Source: Tachypleus tridentatus
Taxonomy: Eukaryota; Arthropoda; Merostomata; Xiphosura; Limulidae
Assembly (NCBI RefSeq): GCF_004210375.1
Contig: NC_134830.1
Location: 12,772,001 to 12,836,000 of the forward strand
DNA: 64,000 nt
Direction of reading: 5' to 3'
Shown: positions 48,838 to 60,474 of the stretch, piece after piece
Position numbering within the stretch: the first letter of the stretch is position 1
Layout: each line of letters begins with the position of its first letter
The notes under the pieces: model-generated
Told to the model about the DNA's origin: nothing
Database searches by the model: none
Seen by the model: only the letters and a program-made list of their open reading frames with translations
Program-made: the position numbers and the translations under genes

Positions 48838-50890
48838 AATCACAATTCTGGTGCACAAAAAAAGAAATTCAAACGGGAGAAAGAATGTGTTGAAAGTCGA
48901 GGAAAACAAATTATTTTTGTTGTTAATTTTGAAAAGAAAGGGAAAGTGAAAACTTTCCTTTCAGGTCTGATGGAAGTAATTAGTATGAAACAAGTGGTCT
49001 TACTTTGAATAAATCGATTGAGCATGATGAAGGTTTTAATGATACTAATGTGAATGACAATCTTATAGCATATCCTGTAACAGAAAAGCAAAGTGACTAC
49101 GTATATCCAAATGTATTGAGAAGAAATTCTTACAAGAGCAGTCAAATGGAAGGACATTCTAAAGAGGATTATATATACTATTATTACATATACTATTATT
49201 ATATATACTATTATTACATATACTATTATTATATATACTATTCCTTTCTCGGAAGAGATAGGTTTAGCATTTCATGTATCATCACAAAGAATGGTGCAGC
49301 TGGTAATGGTATTTTTGAGGAATAATTGCTACTTATTCATTATCATCTGGTTCTAGAGAGAGTTGCAGAGTCTCACCAAACAAGGTTACCATCTTAAATC
49401 TCATTACTCGTCAGATGAGTCATGGAATGAATTAATAGCAACCAGTGCTCAGCATATGCAACACTTGATTTATCTCATTATGAACAGACAACTTTTATTT
49501 TGAGGTATGTATCCATATCATAACAATGCTAATTCTTACCATTCAAAAAAAGGTTTCTACAATTTAGTGATTGAAATAAAAAAGCCGGGTCTGCTATTTT
49601 AATCTAATACTTGATTGCTTAGTTGATCATAAAATAGAAATAATAGATTGCAGAGCCTAATGATATGACGTGGCTGGTGAGTATAACGGTGACGAAGCTT
49701 TGTTACTTAGACTTAAAACTCGACTAAATTCTCACCATGTACTTGTGGAGCTAAAGCATTAGAACGTTATACAGAGGCTCAGACTTTCTTTGGAATAGTT
49801 CAAAAGCTTTACAATCTCTTTAATTCTGGCAGACAGCTATGGGGTATTTTTATCAAGAATTTAGGCTGTTTTGTTCATGGATTTTTGGGAACACGATGGA
49901 CATACAGAGTGGATAATGTCAAGCCTTTGGCAGCTTATCTTCTTGGGATTATGGATACACTATCACAACTTCTACTAGCCTTACATCTCAAACAATAACT
50001 GAAGTCAAGTGTATAACTGGCTATGTGTGGTCGTTTTCTTACATACTTATGGCTGGAATCTGGTTAAGGTACTTGCTATCGTCAACGAGCACAATCGAGT
50101 CTTGCAGGCCAGCAAAGTCATCATTGATATTGAAGTGAGCAACATCGAAAATCTGTTGACTGAGTTAAAAACATAAAAACACTGTGTGATCATTCGAATT
50201 GAATTATTAATGAAGCTAAATAGAACGTAAATAATATGAAGCTTTTGTCACAACAGCTTGCAAATAAAAAAAAATAGTTCACGATGAAAATAAAGATGAC
50301 CACCTACCTAACTGTGAGAAAAATAAGTAGTAAAGGAGACAAAATTCAGATGAAATTCATTTTATAAAATTATAGATTTTGTTACTGCTGGGCACACTAT
50401 AAGATATAGAGCAGACATGGATATCAATTAGACGTTTTCTTTTTTATGAAAATATCTCGACATATCAGTGAACGACCTACATTCAAAAGTTAGAGAATTT
50501 GTTGCTAAATGTAGATCTGATATTCCAGAAGATTGAGTCGACGAAATGAGATATCTAAATGCTATCAGTAAAGTTAACTTTGGTCATGCTACATTAAATC
50601 TTTTAGATATTCTAAACAAACTGCACAAATCCAAGTTACATTCCCTTTTCCCAAATGTTTCTACTTCCCTTCGCATTTTCTGCAAATTTCCAGTCACAGA
50701 ATGGGAAAAGATCTTTTAGCAAGTTTATACTGATAAAACATTACCATTGCTCAAGATCTGACTGAAACATCTGAGAACTCTTGCAATTAAAAAACCAATT
50801 ACCCGGTACTTTGCATTTCAACGGGACTATTGATCACTTTGCCAAACAGAAGGCAACGAAAGTACATGTCTGAAATGAAAATCATACAGT
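48838..50890 (+). pseudogene. hAT-superfamily transposase pseudogene (DUF4371/ZMYM1-like)
   Basis: Broken + frames follow the order of the large hAT transposases annotated as zinc finger MYM-type 1-like. There is a basic start (GAQKKKFKREKE, about 48855-48890) and an acidic linker (SIEHDEGFNDTN, about 49012). Next come CRA, then YDVAGEYNGDEALLLRLKT (about 49650-49715), FFGIVQKLYNLFNSGRQLWG (about 49783-49842) and GTRWTYRVDNVKPLAAYLLG (about 49888-49948). At the C-terminal hAT dimerisation region are FPNVSTSLRIFCKFPVT (about 50648-50698), GKRSFSKFILIKHY (about 50703) and LIDHF (about 50830). Several frameshifts and stops make it non-functional. A 15-bp repeat interrupts the N-terminal part. 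I did not identify terminal inverted repeats. Confidence 0.8.
49171..49242 (+). repeat. 15-bp AT-rich minisatellite
   Basis: Almost five tandem units alternate ATATATACTATTATT and ACATATACTATTATT, giving a 30-bp higher-order period. In one frame it would encode a repeating Tyr/Ile string, but it lies within a transposase pseudogene and looks like local slippage or duplication. Confidence 0.9.
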
Positions 50891-51320
50891 AAACAATTGT
50901 CTGGCCTAAAAATGATAAATCCACTTATGCACTAATATAAAAGAAAGCGACAAACCTGATTTGTATTTAACCACTTCTATCTGATTTTGCTATTAAATAA
51001 CCGAAATATTTAAGTGTAATTAATAATTAATTTCGTATATTCACCATATTAAACAAATATGAAGCTCATTGTCAGAGCATTTTGTGTTATTGTTTCTTTA
51101 ACCGGTGTCTTTTGTGATTTCCTTTTAATCAGAAATGTGTTTGTGTGCTAGTGCACTTACCAATCATATGGTGACAAAATTAATAATCAATTCCTTAAAA
51201 AGTTTTAGGTCGTTTTGATCTGGGTAGCTTATTGAAATATTATAAAATAGTAACTTGGGCAGATATTCGATTTGCTTGTTGTGTATACAATAAATAAAAA
51301 ACATACATACTAAAGTGTAG

Positions 51321-51442
51321 TTGTGGTTTTGAATTGAGCTCAAAACTACATAATGGGCTATCTGCGCTCTGCACACCACGGATATCGAAACGCGGTTTCT
51401 AGAGTTGTAATTCCGCAAACATACCACAGTGCCACTAGGGTG
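51321..51442 (-). repeat. tRNA-derived SINE, family 2
   Basis: The complement of family 2: TTTTGAATTGAGCTCAAAAC (tail side), AATGGGCTATCTGCGCTCTG, CACCACGGATATCGAAACGC (box-B region), TTCCGCAAACATACCACAG and TGCCACTAGGG. It is the most complete copy of the family here. Confidence 0.82.
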
Positions 51443-52277
51443 CCATCATAAAATATTGATTACACATATCTTGTGTTATAAAATAAGCCTTTAAGCTCCA
51501 TTATTACTCATAAATTGCTGTATTTAATTAAAGTAAACTAGCGTCTAACAAATTCACACTAAGACTGCTGTCACAAATCCTCAAAATACGATATTCAATT
51601 CCAAAATCTATAATAAAACCACAATTCAAGATGGTCTGTATAGTGCAAGCTTTTAATTAAAAGTTGAATAAATCATCCTATTACAAAAGTACAAATTTCA
51701 GTTTGTTGACAGTCAGTTTGTAAACGCATATCTAGGTCTGGAGAGAGGAGTAGGTGGTACGGATAACAATCCTCCCTGCGGCTTATGGCAGACCTGGCTC
51801 AGTGTGCTAATTAAACACAAAGTTGTTATTCTTGTAAGACAGTTCAATATGATTTGGCTTTAACTTAACTCTGCTTATCTCTGAGAGAATTAGTTAGTAA
51901 TAAACTCACTTGAGCGTCCGAAAGGGAAATTATGAAATATAATTTTATTTTTAAAAGGTCACACCTTGTGTCACTTTTACTATGCGTCGATCAAATAAAC
52001 TTCTACTGGTGTTGATAACTGATATCAATACAATTTTGTAAGAGAGATTAGGCGTAACCTTTCGCTTGTAATAAGTAAGATAATTTTCCCTGTCAATAAG
52101 TTACTTTAATCCACGAGTCTCTAAGGTCTTGAATTTTAACACTTTTCGTTTCCAAGAAGAGCCATAGTTCACTATTACACACTGTTATGCCTCAACCAAC
52201 ATTTCATGATCGTAACACACATAAGAAACAATAACTTACAGGACGGAAAATAAAACCTTGCTGGAAAGAAGACAGCA
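51443..52277. other. Intergenic sequence, nothing recognised
   Basis: I see no gene. A GC-richer patch at about 51740-51800 resembles neither SINE family clearly. Confidence 0.5.
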
Positions 52278-52479
52278 CAGGTTTGTTTGTTTTTGAATTT
52301 CGCACAAAGCTACTCGAGGGCTATCTGTGCTAGCCGTCCCTAATTTAGCAGTGTAAGACTAGAGGGAAGGCAGCTAGTCATCACCAACCACCGCCAACAC
52401 TTGGGCCACTCTTTTACCAACGAATAGTGGGATTGACCGTCACATTATAACTCCCCACGGCTGAAAGGGCGTGCATGTT
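52278..52479 (-). repeat. tRNA-derived SINE, family 1, cut by an assembly gap
   Basis: A well-preserved minus copy from GTTTGTTTGTTTTTGAATTT through the body to CACGGCTGAAAGGGCGTGCA. The next base is the first N of the gap, so its tRNA head is missing from the assembly. Confidence 0.93.
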
Positions 52480-52979
52480 NNNNNNNNNNNNNNNNNNNNN
52501 NNNNNNNNNNNNNNNNNNNNNNNNNNNNNNNNNNNNNNNNNNNNNNNNNNNNNNNNNNNNNNNNNNNNNNNNNNNNNNNNNNNNNNNNNNNNNNNNNNNN
52601 NNNNNNNNNNNNNNNNNNNNNNNNNNNNNNNNNNNNNNNNNNNNNNNNNNNNNNNNNNNNNNNNNNNNNNNNNNNNNNNNNNNNNNNNNNNNNNNNNNNN
52701 NNNNNNNNNNNNNNNNNNNNNNNNNNNNNNNNNNNNNNNNNNNNNNNNNNNNNNNNNNNNNNNNNNNNNNNNNNNNNNNNNNNNNNNNNNNNNNNNNNNN
52801 NNNNNNNNNNNNNNNNNNNNNNNNNNNNNNNNNNNNNNNNNNNNNNNNNNNNNNNNNNNNNNNNNNNNNNNNNNNNNNNNNNNNNNNNNNNNNNNNNNNN
52901 NNNNNNNNNNNNNNNNNNNNNNNNNNNNNNNNNNNNNNNNNNNNNNNNNNNNNNNNNNNNNNNNNNNNNNNNNNNNNNN
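52480..52979. other. Assembly gap of exactly 500 N
   Basis: 500 consecutive N. The round number suggests a scaffolding placeholder and not a measured distance. Any open frame reported across it (from 52471 or 52475) is an artefact. Confidence 0.99.
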
Positions 52980-55900
52980 AACTGGGATTTTGAAGAATGG
53001 TTATACTGAACCGTGAGAGAAATCGCTTAAAGCATCTTGGGATGGGTGGGGAAGATATGTAAATTTCCTAAGGAGGTACTGCAATCATGTGACTGAAATG
53101 TGATAAGTAAGATGAATTTTTACTTTTGTTGGTGAATTCAAATAATTTGTAGTAACAACGTTGTTTGTGGTAGTGGAAATTAATTCTTCTGCTTTTGTAG
53201 AAGAAAAACTAATTTCGTTGCATATATATTGTTTTCCTAGTTCTTTACTTGTTTCGTAGCCTGTTGAGAAGACATGGATTAAATATGGAACATATATAGA
53301 AAAAATGTATTTTATATCGCAGTTGTTATGCTTTCTCGAAGTGATTCAACTATTTATGTATGTTAAAAAGAACCGTCCAGATAGCGTTACGAACTTCTTG
53401 TGGTAGGGATTTTATTTTTTTGCTAGTAGGTGCTGTAAGTAACAGAAAGGTGATATTCAAGTGAAGAATAGAGGGATCATACTGACGAAATTTTCCAACA
53501 GGACAATTTTGTTCTTATTAGAGTATTGAGAACGTACCATTATTGAACACTTAGGTATGTAAATTGCTCTACAGTAGTTATCTAATATTTCGCACTTCAT
53601 CATAAATACATTAGTATAATTTTGTTTAGATGACGTGGTGAATTTAATTCGTGATTTGACTTCTGTTGAACTAATCGATCTAGTGTGAAAAGTATATATT
53701 ATGTAAAGATTACTATTTTGGGGTGGGAGGGGTTATAAGAAAGTTTGGTTATCTTAAATAGGCCTGACGAATGAATAAACCAATATTGTACGAGGAACTG
53801 CCATTGTTGAAAAAGCACTGTCGAATGAAACAACGTTTTCCCATGACTGAGACTGGGTGAGAGATGGGGCTCTGTATGTTGAATATTAACTATAAAGACA
53901 GGTAATATCTGGTATTATTAACTGACTTGCCTTTTTAAATATTTTCATAGCCTGTTTCTTAGCGATCTTAAAGCCAGATGCATTCTCTTTTGGGTACTAT
54001 GTATTATGTGGACTTTTGGGAGGGGCCATTGTTATCTTTATAGTAGGACTGCAGAACAAAGAAATGTCTTCAGAATACAACTGTTGGTCAACATGAAATC
54101 TACTGTAAAGAACTGTGTTTGGACTGCATATTTCGTCACAGGGCTATGCTTCAGAAGAATGGTTTAGAGCTGATCCTATTTTAACAAACAGGTAACGTTT
54201 ATGTTGGCTCACTCATTCCAAAACTATAAACAAATATTTTGAAATTGTAATTCAAATATTTTACATTTGGAATCATTTTTGGGGAGACTGTAATAGTCGT
54301 GGTATCTGTTATATTGTCAGCAAACTGTTATAGTTAATTTTGCTGTAAATATTGCATGCTGCATAATACTTTTTCAAAACTTGAACTTTTGGGTAATACA
54401 CTGTAAAAAATTTGTCTGTTCTACGATAAATTGTGTATTCGTCAGAGTTTAGCTAATTCACTAAATTTAACCGGAATTATTCTTGTGGAATTATGTTTTA
54501 CGAACTGCAGACATGAATTAGCAGTTTCCAACAAGCTACTATAAAAGCATGATTTTTTTTTACACATTCAAAACATGAACAGTTTTTTTCTGTAAATGGG
54601 CGAAGGGGGGATTACCTAACTTTCACATTGCTTGAGTAGGTTCGACACAGTGAAGAAGTTTAATCTCCAAGAAGTTACCACAAAGAATACGAAGCCTTCT
54701 GTATCGTCGGTGTTAGTATGCAAATCCTTGAACTGCTGTCCTTTTGTATTGAACTTTTGATCTATGTCTGGAAAGTTTACTATACGAGAAGTTTTATCAA
54801 TCTCCAGATTAATGGATTCGCAAGGTTACAGAGGTCGTAGGTAATGTCTTTCAATAGCTAAATGCATAAATATAAATATTTGTATCAATAATAAATTTCT
54901 TTAGTACATTACTGATCCTTTAGTCAATTTACTTTGAACGGATTATTAGTTTTTAAACCTTGTATAAAGCTATAAATTATATATTCGTGGAGGGTACAGT
55001 TTAATATTATTTAAATGTAAAAACTGTGGCTCTTAAATGTAGGACAATAAAATGTAAATGTTTGATAGTGTTTGGGATTCACTGTTTTTGTAGAAATTTT
55101 GGTGGGAGGGGAACTAAACTTTCTCAAATTGCATACAGTAGTGTCGCCAGAGAACTGGAAGCCAGACTTGGCAAAAAAGGTTTAACCAATCGAGTAGGTT
55201 CTTGAGGAAGTTGAAGATTTTAAACAACGAAGATGATGTATGGTGGTGGTAATCTTTTACAGCTAATTTTAAGTGTTTCACTAACTGTCATGATGTGTTA
55301 ATTTGCTATCAAGAGTATTAACTTTTTGTTACCAAAACAAATTACATATTGTAAAAATTAAGTTCAATTTTCAAATTAATTCATAATTACTGACGTGCTG
55401 TCATTCAGTGCTTTAATATAGGTTTAATTTGGGTAATAGAAAGGGAGAGGTGTATTTCTAAACGGTTATCAGACTACTAACAAGTACGAAGAGCATTTAA
55501 TAAGATACAGGAGAAATAAAAAGACCTAAGTGTGGACATGACTTCATAACCCTAATGGATGTGCTGTTGAATTCTGGCTGGTGATAATTGCCAATCTGTG
55601 AGTAAGACTGTGATCTGCTGTTTTCTTTCACTTAAACAGGAATTCAGTAATTACAATTGTGAAGAATTCTCTAGTGATAGAAAAAACCTCTAAAACAAAT
55701 GTGAAAACTTGTTCTGTTTAAGGTATTCAGAGCTTTATTTAAATTACTAGGTATGCGTATCTCAATTATACAGGTCAAGTTTGCTATACAAGACTACATA
55801 TAGGAGTTTTATTCAACGATGAGGGTTTACACCTTTTATTCTGTTAATTTCCTCTGGTTCTCCCGAGCTACAGTCTTCTCTTGTCCTGTTTTAATAAGAA

Positions 55901-58778
55901 GCTGAATAGTCACTGTGCAAGAAAATATTCGTGGTGAATCGTTTATTGTAAATAAATGGTGCTGTTTGGAGCTTGTGCTTGAATAGCTGACGCGTATTTT
56001 CTGACATCTCTTGGATTATGAAACTACACAACGTTTAACCACAATGAACTGTAAAAGACCACTGCACATTTTTTGACAAACTGTGATATGTATGTAACTT
56101 AAAAACACATTGTAACTGAATAAAACGTGTTTTTAATGTTTTGTGAAATACAAATGTAATGTTTAATGTTCTTAATACTTATGTAAGCACGAATCAGCGT
56201 TTTTCGTTGATAAAGAAGTAATTAAAATATATTTTGAACATGTATGAATTGTATTTTTATTTGATATTAAATATTTTTAAGGGATTCGTATTTTAATACT
56301 TAATAATCAGTAGTTGTATTTTTGGTGTCTTAAGTTACATTCGTTAAATCATATGTTTTAACTAAGGAGTACATAAAACATAAATATTGGCTTTTACATA
56401 ATCGTTAAAAATATATAATGAAATAGTTTAAATTTCAGCAACAACAAAACAACTGTAGTACACGAAATTTAAACTGGTTAAGTTTATATCGTGTTAACAT
56501 GTTAATTCGTTTTTGTAATATAAAAATTCCCAAATATGGGAGGGGAGACAGACTGGGGATTAAACAAACAAACGAGAACATCGCAAACAAGGTTTGATAA
56601 CTTATTCCTTTTCATAAAATATAAACTTGTACTGAAGTTTAATGCTGAACAAGTTTTTGTAAGTAGGACATCACGAATTTTTAAAATAAATGTGGTATTT
56701 CCTCATGAAGTATAATTGTCTACATTTACATAAAAAGGCTAATAATATAAGTAAATCGAAGATTATCCACAATTGTAAAATATCCTTTTCTATTACTGTG
56801 TAAATTCAAATTTTAAATGTTTTCCTAATGTTGTATAAGATGAAGTACAAAATTTTAATGAGTTTGAGCATATAATAAATGGCTTAATTATGTGAAAATT
56901 AATTGAATTAACGTTTCGAAGATTAACATTTTAATGTGACTTTTTACCTAGCAGACTTATTTGAGGAGTAAACTTATTATGATAACTTAATATATTAAAG
57001 GTAGTGTAAACTTCTGTAGAACATAAGTATATAATTGCAAAGATATAAATAAAACTTGGTTCCGATTACAATAGTTGATAGTTATAGCTACGCTGTTTTC
57101 TCGACAACTAAATTGTATTTTTTGCTTGTCCTCAGTTGCTCATTTCAATATTGTACAGAACAAGTGCTTAAATTATAAATGCAACAACTAAATACAGTTT
57201 ACATAATTTCAAATATTACATTAAATTTGTTTCTGATGATATAAGTCTTAACATGGTGACAAATTACTTGGAAGAAAGAAGACTCCACTAAAGCACATCA
57301 GAGAATCTTTAACGTTTCTCATTCGTCATTACTTAGTGTGTAACTTAACTATCTTCAAAGAGAGTATATTTAGTACTTCGTTCATTTTCGTCACCTGTCC
57401 TTCGAGAGTGAAATTTAAATTTGGAATGATATTCGTAGAAGTATACACAGCTTAAAAACGTAAATAGCATCACAACATCGCACAGAAAGGAAATTTTATA
57501 CGATTATAACTTGTCACGTTTACAAAATAATTTCTAAGGAATAAGCAGGTTACTTTGACACGAATTTAATCAATAATATTTTGACATACATGGTGTGTAA
57601 CGTGAACGTTTCCCATAGTTTGATATTGCAGATGTGCGTAGTTGTAATCGTATAACGTTTTGAAACCATGAGAGTAAATAATTGGAAATGTGAGACTGGG
57701 TAATTGATTAGCATAAAATAAACGCTTGTGAATTGATGTAACAGTTACTTGAATACATCGTGAGATTAATAAGTTTCAGCATTTGTACACATTGTAAGTT
57801 TAAGGTTGTAATTGTTCATATCTTACACCCTGATCTAAAGTTATGCAGAATTACTAGCGACTTGGATGAAAAGATAAACTACTACATTTTTTGACATATT
57901 TTAAACGCTACTGTCATTTCGCGAGAATGGTTGAAAATATTTATGATTATTGTTTTATAGAAAACGATTTATAAAAGCTTGCAATGTAATCGTGGTAGGT
58001 TGATAAGTATACAGAGTAAGGCGGTGGTTTGTTTTTGTGTAACTACAGTGTCAATGAGAGTGTTGGCGTGTTTTGATGATGGTAAATTTGCTATTGACTT
58101 GAACAGATTGTAAATTTAGTAACGTTGAAATAACTTATGATATAAAATTAGACTAAAGCTGGTGTTTACTGCAAGGAATGGACGGCATGGTGACTCAAAT
58201 AGAATAAGAATTGTTATTAGATTGACAGAGACTCAATGAGGAATCAATCGTACTATTACGATATATGGTACAGTCGTTGGCAAATATTTCGTTATTTTGT
58301 AACGTTCGTCAGTGTTTACAAGAGAACGAACAAGTTGTTAAAACGGTTTTTATTATATTAATAGATATGTGGTGTTTTAAATAAAACAAGTTGGATGACA
58401 TAGTCAAGTGAAGCCAAAATTAAACTGTAGGTGGTATTAAGAAGAAACGTTTGTATTAATACGATGTCAAAACGTTAAAAAGTATAAGGAGTTAGATTAG
58501 ATGTGTGCTAAAGAGCAAGAGAATGCAAGGTTATTGTATGTTAAAAAAAATAAGTTTTTACTCTGTAGTTTATAAACTAGGTAATGATTTCTTCTAAATA
58601 AACGCTTAATCTATTTGAAATCTACTGTTGAAGTGCGAAAAAAATAATGATTATTGATAATGAATTCTTTTGGATGTTGCATTGAAGTAGTAAATTGCTT
58701 GTGAATCACAGAAAATTAGGCAGTGATATCCTCGGCTGCATGGTCTATAACGTAAGGTTTGGTAACATTCAGTTTTCT
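52980..58778. other. Repeat-poor interval without a recognisable gene
   Basis: In 5.8 kb I find no SINE, LINE, transposase or tandem repeat, in contrast to the preceding 16 kb. Many T- and G-rich stretches give short chance frames. The only coding candidate I record is the two-exon frame at 54764-55205. Possible roles such as regulatory sequence or the untranslated region of an off-window gene cannot be judged from sequence alone. Confidence 0.45.
54764..55205 (+). CDS. Candidate two-exon small protein, 62 residues, family unknown
   Basis: The first exon is 54764-54840: ATG, 25 codons starting MSGKFTIREVLSISRLMDSQ, then two bases AG before the donor GTAATG. The second exon is 55094-55205, after the acceptor CACTGTTTTTGTAG. 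Its first base completes an Arg codon, and 36 codons follow (NFGGRGTKLSQIAYSSVARE, then LEARLGKKGLTNRVGS) to TGA. Phase matches, the intron is 253 bp, and the second exon is less AT-rich than its surroundings. An in-frame stop two codons upstream of the ATG fixes the start unless another exon splices in, and the Kozak context is weak (T at -3). The product would be basic, hydrophilic and Gly/Arg-rich around the splice junction. I do not recognise it. The pairing could be chance, or these could be parts of a longer transcript. Confidence 0.28.
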
Positions 58779-59741
58779 AGATGTGTAGTAGCTATACTAT
58801 GATAATTCGTAGCTACGAAGGTACACAAGAGATAAGTTCTTAATATGGTAATAAAAGTAGAAATTATTAAATTAAGTTCTTGTGATTTCAAATATTACAG
58901 CACGAAATGAATGTACAACATAATGGCGTGGACCAAACGTAATTATCTATGAACGACTGTCATTAAATTTCCAGTGCATATGTGGTGTAAGAGTTAAAAA
59001 CGGAAAGAAAAAATTAGCGATTGTAAATAAAAAAACATGAGTGATTTAAAAGAACTTTTTGTATGGGGAGAACAAGCACAATACTATGAACATGACCAAT
59101 GGGTGCGAGTGAAAACTTTGAATTCAATGACAAAACATGATCAGTAGAAGGCATTAGGTATTTTGACTAGAGGTTTCTTTTATTGAAAAATATTAAAAGA
59201 AACGTACGCTCACTTGAGTGAAAATGTACTTTGAGAACGCAGTTATTCAAGACCATTTACGGAAGTAAGTGACAGAGAAAGAACCGGTTAATTCATTAGA
59301 ATTAAAACAAAACAAAACCCATACACGTTTGTGTGTGTGTGTGTATAGGAATAACGGACAGTACAATTAGTGCTGTGAAAGATTAATAATTAAAACTTTT
59401 TTATGGCAAAACATGGTCAGTAGAACGCTTGAACATTAATTAACTCACTAATCATGAATTGATGTTAGTTCATAAGTTACTGTGATCGCGGTAGTATTGT
59501 ATAGGTTAGTTAGCCACATGATTAAAAAGGAAAACAAATTGATAATTGTGAATAGCTGGCGTATGATCATGAATACATTAAACAATTGTATTTGTAGTTA
59601 TTGACCACACAAGAGAATTATGACTTACAATATTTTATTGTAGTAGTTGGTAGACTCGAATATCACACTGAAGTTGATGCTCATGGCATGGAATGAAGGA
59701 ATAACATTGTTCGATTTGCTATTACTGAGACAGAAGTTTAA
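58779..59741 (+). repeat. About 1-kb tandem duplication, copy 1
   Basis: It begins AGATGTGTAGTAGCTATACT and ends TGAGACAGAAGTTTAA. It is matched almost base for base by copy 2 beginning at 59780, with a few substitutions and short indels. The CA/GT run in this copy (about 59331-59346) is plain GT, unlike copy 2. No protein is supported. Confidence 0.93.
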
Positions 59742-60100
59742 CTACAAAGGTCTATTAATATTTCAAAACGTAAGGAACGAGATGTGTAGTAGCTATACTA
59801 TGATAATTCGTAGCTACGAAGGTACACAAGAGATAAGTTCTTAATATGGTAATAAAAGTAGAAATTATTAAATTAAGTTCTTGTGATTTCAAATATTACA
59901 GCATGAAATGAATGTACAACATAATGGCGTGGACCAAACGTAATTATCTATGAACGACTGTCATTAAATTTCCAGTGCATATGTGGTGTAAGAGTTAAAA
60001 ACGGAAAGAAAAAAAAATTAGCGATTGTAAATAAAAAACATGAGTGATTTAAAAGAACCTTTTGTATGGGGAGAACAAGCACAATACTTTGAATATGACC

Positions 60101-60300
60101 AATGGGTGCGAGTGTCAACTTTGAATTCAATGACAAAACATGATCAGTAGAAAGCATTAGGTATTTTGACTAGAGGTTTCTTTTATTGAAAAATATTAAA
60201 AATGGGTGCGAGTGTCAACTTTGAATTCAATGACAAAACATGATCAGTAGAAAGCATTAGGTATTTTGACTAGAGGTTTCTTTTATTGAAAAATATTAAA
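60101..60300 (+). repeat. Exact 100-bp tandem duplication
   Basis: AATGGGTGCGAGTGTCAACT starts at 60101 and again at 60201, and the two 100-bp units appear identical. Copy 1 of the larger duplication has only one unit, so this event happened after the 1-kb duplication. Confidence 0.95.
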
Positions 60301-60441
60301 AGGAACGTACGCTCACTTGAGTGAAAATGTACTTTGAGAACGCAGTTATTCAATACCATTTACGGAAGTAAGTGACAGAGAAAGAACCGGTTAAGTCATT
60401 GGAATTAAAAAAAACAAAACCCATACACGTTTGTGTGTGTT

Positions 60442-60445
<4 letters not shown>

Positions 60446-60473
<28 letters not shown>
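60446..60473. repeat. (TA)14 microsatellite
   Basis: 28 bp of pure TA between TTTGTG and GGAATAAC. The equivalent place in copy 1 of the duplication has GTGTGTATAGG, so the TA run expanded after the duplication. Confidence 0.97.

Positions 60474-60474
<1 letters not shown>

Noticed and set aside
52471..53016. Long open frames of 181 and 172 codons across this interval
   Set aside because: They consist almost entirely of N from the assembly gap, so they carry no coding information.
53955..54097. Open frame with a membrane-helix-like stretch (FGYYVLCGLLGGAIVIFIVG)
   Set aside because: T- and G-rich DNA readily gives hydrophobic frames. An overlapping frame is open over a similar length, and no start, splice partner or family resemblance could be found.
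54141..54191. Possible exon GYASEEWFRADPILTN with acceptor TTTCGTCACAG and donor GTAACG
   Set aside because: It is only 16 codons. It ends in the same phase as the candidate at 54764 and so could join 55094, but there is no independent support and no family match.
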